From UBA6115 sp964534515 (lineage in GTDB: Bacteria > Bacillota > Clostridia > Christensenellales > Aristaeellaceae): a stretch of 18,546 bases of DNA. Made by a program: the position numbers and the translations under genes. How positions within the stretch are numbered: the first letter of the stretch is position 1; the number at the start of each line of letters is the position of its first letter. The DNA lies in the NCBI GenBank assembly GCA_964534515.1, contig CAZHPW010000043.1:1-18546 (forward strand). Direction: 5' to 3'. Positions 14,267 through 18,546 of this stretch are shown in pieces. A model generated the notes under the pieces. That model was not told the origin of the DNA. It ran no database searches and saw nothing but the letters and a program-made list of their open reading frames with translations.

Positions 14267-17200
14267 GTGGACGCCGCGCCAGCAGCAGGCCATCACCGCC
14301 AGGAACAAGGAAATCCTGGTGTCCGCTGCCGCGGGCAGCGGCAAAACCGCCGTCCTCATTGAGCGGGTGATGAGCCTGCTCAAGGAAGGGATGCAGCTGG
14401 ACCGCATGCTGGTGATGACCTTCACCCACGCGGCGGCGGATGAGATGAAGGAGCGCTTGACCGACCTTCTAAGTCAGAACGCGGAGGACAACGAGCACCT
14501 AAGAAAGCAATACGCCGCCCTGGGACGGGCGGATATCTCAACCCTGCACAGCTTTTGCATGCGGGTGATTAAGGCGCATTTTCAAGCGGTGGGTACGGAC
14601 CCGATGAGCAAGCTTGCAGATGAATCGCTAGCTGATGAACTTAAAACAGCCGCCCTGGATGAGACGCTGGACCAGGCGCATGAGACGCCCACAGAGGACT
14701 TCATCAGCCTGACCGACCGCTTCAAAGAGGACGAAATCATCACCATGGTGCGGAACCTCTACGCCTTTTTGATGAGCCAGGAGGCGCCCTTTGAGTGGCT
14801 GGACAGGATGATAGACAACTCCCCCATTATTTCCCTGTATGAGCACCCCTGGTACAAGGTAATGACAAGGGAAGCCTGCCTGATGCTGCAGGGCGCTGAG
14901 GAACTGGCCAGAACCGGGCTTGAAATCTGTCACCTGCCCTTGGGGCCCGCACGCTACATTCCCGCGCTGACGGACGACCTGAACATGGCGAGGCTTCTGC
15001 GCGAGCGCATCCAGGGCGAAGAACGCTTTACCTGGAACACACCCAATTACACCAAACTCAGCGGAAGAAAAAAAACAGACCCGGAAGAGGACGAGGCCCT
15101 GGTCACCCAGGTAAAGGACCGCATCCGGAAAGATATCAAAGAACTGATTAAAAAAGCCCTGGAGCTGCTGCCCCAGAACGAGCTCGAGGCCGAAAAATGG
15201 GCGGCAGGCCTGGCCTCCACCCTGCCCCAGTTGAGGGCCTTGTCCGCCCTGGTCAAAGCCACGCATGAGAACTACCAGGAAAAGAAGGCCGCGAAAGCGC
15301 TTTGGGACTTCAATGACCTGGAGCACCTGGCGCTGAAGGCCCTTAATGACCCCAAGGTGCAAATGGAGGCGGCTTCTTCCTATGACGCTTTGTTTGTGGA
15401 TGAGTACCAGGACACCTCCCAGATTCAGGAAGCCATCATCGGGAAACTGCACGGCGAGGGCAACACCCTGTTCATGGTGGGCGATGTCAAGCAGAGCATC
15501 TACCGCTTCCGCCTGGCGGATCCCCTCTTGTTCCTAAACAAATACAAGCGCTTCAGCACGGAGGAAAACGCCCCCTCCCGCCTCATCAACCTCAAGGAAA
15601 ACTTCCGTTCCAACAAGAACATTTTGACGGCCACCAACCTGGTGTTTGAGCACGCGATGCAGGAGGAGGCGACCGAACTTCGCTACGACGAGGAAGCCAG
15701 CCTGTCCACACTGCGGGATGACGAGTTTGACCCGCCGGTTGAGCTGTGGCTCTTGACCAGGGGCGAGGACACGCCTGAGGAAGAGCTGCTTGATGATGTG
15801 TTGGTTGAGGATGAACCGGAAGACGCCACCGAGGAAGAGGGCGACGCTGCCGGCGCAACCGCCGCCGGGGACAAGGGCGAAATGGAGCGCGCCTTTGTCT
15901 ATGAAGCGCGGCTCATCGCCAGGCGCATCAAGGAGCTTATCGGCCGGGACATCAGGGACGGCGAGGGAACAAGGGACATTCAGTTCCGTGATTTCGCCAT
16001 CCTGCTGCGCTCCGCCGCCAACCGCGCGCCTGTGATGGCAGAGATTTTTAACACCGAAGACATCCCCACCTATTCGGACGCGGACGGCGAGTTTTATACG
16101 CAAAGCGACGTGCGGGACGTCATCAACATCCTGCGCGTATTGGATAACCCCCTGCAGGATGTGCCCCTTTTGTCCGCGCTGGCGAGCCCCGCCTTTGCCT
16201 TCACACCGGAGGAGCTCACCGCCCTGCGCCTTTACGCACAAGGCCGGGAAAACCCGCTGCACCGCGCCTTCTTTGAATTGGCCAAGACCGAGCCCCGGTT
16301 CGCGGCAGCCCGGGACAAGCTGGACAAATGGCGGCTCATGGCGCAGACCATGCCGCTTGAGCGCTTTATCGCTTACCTCCTGCGCGACTCCGGCCTGTAC
16401 ATGGTGGCCGGCGCCAAGGAGGACGGCACCATCAGGCGCGCCAATCTGCGCATCCTGGTGTCCCGCGCGGCGCCCGCGCCCCAGCCCCAGAACCTGTCGG
16501 ACTTTGTGGAGCGCGCGCTGCGCCAGATGAAACAAAAAAGCCGCGACAGGAGCGCGTCCCTGGGCATGAGCGAGAACGTGGTGCGCATCATGACCATGCA
16601 TAAGTCCAAGGGCTTGCAGTTCCCCATCGTGTTCCTGCCCGATTTGGCCAGCAATTTCAGCGGCAAAAGAAGCAGCCCCAACCTGCGCATGGACGCGCAG
16701 ACCGGCCTGGCCCTGATGCAGATTGACCCCAAGAGGCGCGTTAAAACAGAGGGCTTTGGCATCCACGCGCTGAAAACCAAGAAAAACCGCGAGGAGCTGT
16801 CCGAGGAAGCGCGGCTGTTGTACGTGGGCATGACCAGGGCAAAGGAAAAGCTCATCCTCATCGGCGCGCCGGACAAGCCGGACGCGGGCCTGAGCCGATG
16901 GTCCCTGCCAAGCGGGCCTTACTCCGCCGGCAGCGCCAAGAGCATGCTGGACTGGGTCGCCAACCCGCTGTATGAGCAGATTGCCGATAAGAGAGACGGA
17001 TTGTACCACGCCAAGAACGGCAGCCGCTGGCAGATAGCCTGGAAGGCGGTGGAAACGCTGAAAGAAGCGCCTTTGACGGCGGTACAATCCCTGCCCCACG
17101 ACATCCCCCCGGCAAAGGATGTGCCGGAAGACCTGTTTGTGCCCCTGCCCGGATACGCGGAAACCGTTCAGAAAAGCTCCGTCACCTCGCTATTGCGTAA

Positions 17201-17855
17201 AGCTGTGTCAGATGAGCAGGAAGAGGAGACCCCCGAGACCAAGCGGCGGGAATACGCGGCCAGGGAATTGCGGCCCCTGCGGCTTGCGACAAGCGCCAAT
17301 CAATTGTCCGGCGCGCAAAAAGGCGCCGCCGTACACAAGGCCCTGGGCGCTTTGAACCCCGGGGATTTTGTCCATCTACCGGAAGCGGACATGAAGGACG
17401 CCATAAACCGGGCGCTGGACAACCTGCTTTCAAGCAACCGCCTGCTCAAACAGGAGCGCGAGGCGATTGAGGCGGACAGCCTGGCGCGGTTTTACCAAAG
17501 CGCCTTGGCCAAAAGGATGGCTGACAGCCCCGAATACCACGCTGAATGGCCCTTTACCATGGAAATCGAGAACCAGATGATCCTCCAGGGCGTTTTGGAC
17601 GCCTGCTTTATGGAGGACGGCCAATGGGTGCTGGTGGACTACAAAACAGACCGGGGAAGCCGGGAAGAGCTGCTGGCCCTCTATACCGACCAGATGCGCT
17701 GGTACAAGCGCGCGCTTTACGACATCACCGGCATCCCTGTGAAGGAAGCCTGGCTCTACCTCATCCGCCACCAGGAGGCGGTGCCCGTTAAAGAGACAGC
17801 GCCCATCGCGCTCAAGACCGCGGGCGCCGGCATTGATGCGGACGCCGGGCGATGA
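14259..17855 (+). CDS. addA: ATP-dependent helicase/nuclease subunit A (AddA)
   Basis: Helicase-nuclease subunit that, with AddB, processes double-strand breaks for RecA-dependent repair; 1198 residues, close to the normal length. UvrD-like helicase motifs: Q-motif-like WTPRQQQAI, Walker A AAAGSGKT (Gly28-Lys29-Thr30), Walker B Asp381-Glu382 (FVDEYQDTS), GDVKQSIYRFR, then MTMHKSKGLQFPIVFLP and LLYVGMTRAKEKLILIG. The C-terminal RecB-type nuclease has Asp1114 (GVLDA), Asp1127 and Lys1129 (VDYKTDR), and QMRWYKRAL, so the nuclease looks intact. A strongly acidic low-complexity insert lies at about residues 505-545. No addB is next to it, upstream or downstream, although the two are usually adjacent in Bacillota. 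The last 20 or so bases overlap the smpB promoter. Confidence 0.96.
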   Translation: MPKWTPRQQQAITARNKEILVSAAAGSGKTAVLIERVMSLLKEGMQLDRMLVMTFTHAAADEMKERLTDLLSQNAEDNEHLRKQYAALGRADISTLHSFCMRVIKAHFQAVGTDPMSKLADESLADELKTAALDETLDQAHETPTEDFISLTDRFKEDEIITMVRNLYAFLMSQEAPFEWLDRMIDNSPIISLYEHPWYKVMTREACLMLQGAEELARTGLEICHLPLGPARYIPALTDDLNMARLLRERIQGEERFTWNTPNYTKLSGRKKTDPEEDEALVTQVKDRIRKDIKELIKKALELLPQNELEAEKWAAGLASTLPQLRALSALVKATHENYQEKKAAKALWDFNDLEHLALKALNDPKVQMEAASSYDALFVDEYQDTSQIQEAIIGKLHGEGNTLFMVGDVKQSIYRFRLADPLLFLNKYKRFSTEENAPSRLINLKENFRSNKNILTATNLVFEHAMQEEATELRYDEEASLSTLRDDEFDPPVELWLLTRGEDTPEEELLDDVLVEDEPEDATEEEGDAAGATAAGDKGEMERAFVYEARLIARRIKELIGRDIRDGEGTRDIQFRDFAILLRSAANRAPVMAEIFNTEDIPTYSDADGEFYTQSDVRDVINILRVLDNPLQDVPLLSALASPAFAFTPEELTALRLYAQGRENPLHRAFFELAKTEPRFAAARDKLDKWRLMAQTMPLERFIAYLLRDSGLYMVAGAKEDGTIRRANLRILVSRAAPAPQPQNLSDFVERALRQMKQKSRDRSASLGMSENVVRIMTMHKSKGLQFPIVFLPDLASNFSGKRSSPNLRMDAQTGLALMQIDPKRRVKTEGFGIHALKTKKNREELSEEARLLYVGMTRAKEKLILIGAPDKPDAGLSRWSLPSGPYSAGSAKSMLDWVANPLYEQIADKRDGLYHAKNGSRWQIAWKAVETLKEAPLTAVQSLPHDIPPAKDVPEDLFVPLPGYAETVQKSSVTSLLRKAVSDEQEEETPETKRREYAARELRPLRLATSANQLSGAQKGAAVHKALGALNPGDFVHLPEADMKDAINRALDNLLSSNRLLKQEREAIEADSLARFYQSALAKRMADSPEYHAEWPFTMEIENQMILQGVLDACFMEDGQWVLVDYKTDRGSREELLALYTDQMRWYKRALYDITGIPVKEAWLYLIRHQEAVPVKETAPIALKTAGAGIDADAGR

Positions 17856-17861
17856 TATAAT
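17833..17861 (+). promoter_or_regulatory. smpB promoter at the 3' end of addA
   Basis: TTGATG (17833-17838), a 17-base spacer, then TATAAT (17856-17861) with a TGA extension. The -35 and spacer lie within the last codons of addA; the addA stop (17853-17855) is the TGA extension itself. Transcription would start near 17868, just before AAAGGAGGG, giving a leader of about 20 bases. Confidence 0.8.
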
Positions 17862-17887
17862 GACCAAACCAGTAAAGGAGGGCCAGG

Positions 17888-18370
17888 ATGGCTAAAAGCA
17901 AGGGCATCAAACCTTTGGTTCAAAACCGTCGCGCCCGGCACGAATATTTTGTCGAAGAGACCTACGAGTGCGGCATGGAACTCAAGGGCACCGAGGTCAA
18001 ATCCATCCGCCAGGGGCGGGCCAACCTGCAGGAGAGCTACGCCAGGGTCCGCAACGGGGAAGTGTTTGTGGACGGCATGCATATTTCCCCCTATGAGCAG
18101 GGCAACGTGTTCAACACCGATCCCCTGCGCCCCAAGCGCCTGCTGCTGCACAAGAGCGAAATCAGAAAGCTGCAGGGCGCGGTTTCCCGCCAGGGCTATA
18201 CCCTAATCCCCCTGCAACTGTACTTAAAAGACGGCCTGGTCAAGATGGAATTGGGCGTGTGCCGGGGCAAACAGCTGCACGACAAGCGTGACGCCATCGC
18301 CGAGCACGACGCCAACCGGGACATAGAGCGCGCGATGCGCAACCAATCAAGGCGTCAGATGGACGATTGA
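17888..18370 (+). CDS. smpB: SsrA-binding protein SmpB
   Basis: Binds tmRNA (SsrA) and brings it to stalled ribosomes for trans-translation; 160 residues, typical. Family hallmarks: NRRARHEYFVEETYECG, then LKGTEVKSIRQGRANLQESY, and the basic C-terminal tail after GKQLHDKRDAI that folds as a helix in the mRNA channel. The ATG follows a strong AAAGGAGGG. It has its own promoter in the end of addA and its own terminator, so it is probably transcribed alone or with weak read-through from addA. In many Bacillota ssrA lies close downstream; the window ends before any such gene is visible. Confidence 0.97.
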   Translation: MAKSKGIKPLVQNRRARHEYFVEETYECGMELKGTEVKSIRQGRANLQESYARVRNGEVFVDGMHISPYEQGNVFNTDPLRPKRLLLHKSEIRKLQGAVSRQGYTLIPLQLYLKDGLVKMELGVCRGKQLHDKRDAIAEHDANRDIERAMRNQSRRQMDD

Positions 18371-18386
18371 TTCATACAAAGAAAAC

Positions 18387-18414
18387 GGCCTGTCAACCTG
18401 GACAGGCCTTTTTT
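18387..18414 (+). terminator. intrinsic terminator after smpB
   Basis: GGCCTGTC, loop AACCTG, GACAGGCC, then six T. This is a perfect 8-base stem, starting 16 bases after the smpB stop. Confidence 0.93.
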
Positions 18415-18453
18415 GTTTTGCTCACGCATCCACCATCAATTTGACAAGGCCAA

Positions 18454-18481
18454 TTGACCTTGAACAAATTTGTGATAAGAT
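18454..18481 (+). promoter_or_regulatory. possible promoter downstream of smpB
   Basis: TTGACC (18454-18459), a 16-base spacer, then TAAGAT (18476-18481) preceded by TGA. The form resembles the promoter at 2025-2053. The region 18415-18546 is AT-rich compared with the rest and holds no open reading frame I would call. Confidence 0.4.
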
Positions 18482-18536
18482 AAAACTGGCGTCATACTAA
18501 CCAAAAACGATAACGCTATGAAAGCATTGAGAAATC

Positions 18537-18545
18537 TGATATAAT
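18537..18545 (+). promoter_or_regulatory. extended -10 promoter at the window edge (TGATATAAT)
   Basis: TGATATAAT is identical to the smpB extended -10. No good -35 lies 16 to 18 bases upstream. It would start transcription a few bases past the window end; the gene it serves cannot be seen. ssrA is the natural guess because of smpB, but the sequence does not show it. Confidence 0.5.
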
Positions 18546-18546
18546 T

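Noticed and set aside
15534..17099. A 521-codon open frame on the minus strand inside addA
   Set aside because: It lies wholly antisense to a well-recognised helicase gene, has no ribosome binding site I can see, and its translation resembles no family. Long antisense frames are expected in GC-rich genes.
1..18546. Mobile elements, CRISPR repeats, toxin-antitoxin or phage-defence genes
   Set aside because: I found no transposase, integrase, repeat array or defence-type genes; every sizeable gene belongs to a housekeeping or metabolic family.

Overview
This window looks like core chromosome from a fairly GC-rich member of the Bacillota, most likely of class Clostridia. The reasons are the linked TIGR03960 / TIGR03936 / RNase E/G genes, the miaB-(ylbF-like)-mutS-mutL-miaA block followed by a PF06838 PLP enzyme, an AddA-type (not RecB-type) recombination helicase, strong AGGAGG ribosome binding sites, and use of TTG and GTG starts. 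A Christensenellales- or Oscillospirales-like source is only a guess. I see no insertion sequence, prophage, CRISPR array, tRNA or rRNA gene. Coding density is very high and no gene-free stretch exceeds 300 bases.

Layout. On the minus strand at the left edge lie the start of an HD-domain phosphohydrolase (runs off the window) and a divergent GH29 alpha-L-fucosidase-like enzyme. A 151-base divergent promoter region (1933-2083) separates these from everything to the right, which is all plus strand. The first rightward operon (2084-7520) holds a TIGR03960 radical SAM protein, its TIGR03936/DUF2344 partner, a short RNase E/G, MiaB, and a YlbF-family protein with a cysteine-rich tail. The first four overlap by 4 to 8 bases. 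It ends at a clear intrinsic terminator (7556-7587). A second promoter then starts mutS-mutL-miaA-(PF06838 enzyme)-addA, again tightly packed, to 17855. smpB has its own promoter lying mostly inside the 3' end of addA and its own terminator (18387-18414). The last 130 bases hold two promoter-like sequences whose gene lies beyond the window; ssrA (tmRNA) is the obvious candidate.

How the genes work together. The first operon looks devoted to RNA: tRNA methylthiolation (MiaB), RNA cleavage (RNase E/G), a YlbF-type protein (in Bacillus part of the Fe-S Y-complex acting on RNase Y), and an uncharacterised radical SAM pair. The second joins DNA mismatch repair (MutS, MutL), tRNA A37 prenylation (MiaA, which makes the substrate for MiaB), a PLP enzyme, and double-strand break processing (AddA). 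SmpB serves ribosome rescue.

Most of the window is well-conserved housekeeping content. The points I consider worth a second look are the RNase E/G that stops before the zinc-link, the radical SAM pair of unknown substrate with an extra C-terminal cysteine cluster, an E-to-D change in the MutL endonuclease motif, an addA with no addB beside it, no hfq next to miaA, and a GH29 protein lacking several usual active-site residues. I did not find a convincing wholly new system; the best candidate for one is the RNA-centred operon at 2084-7520.
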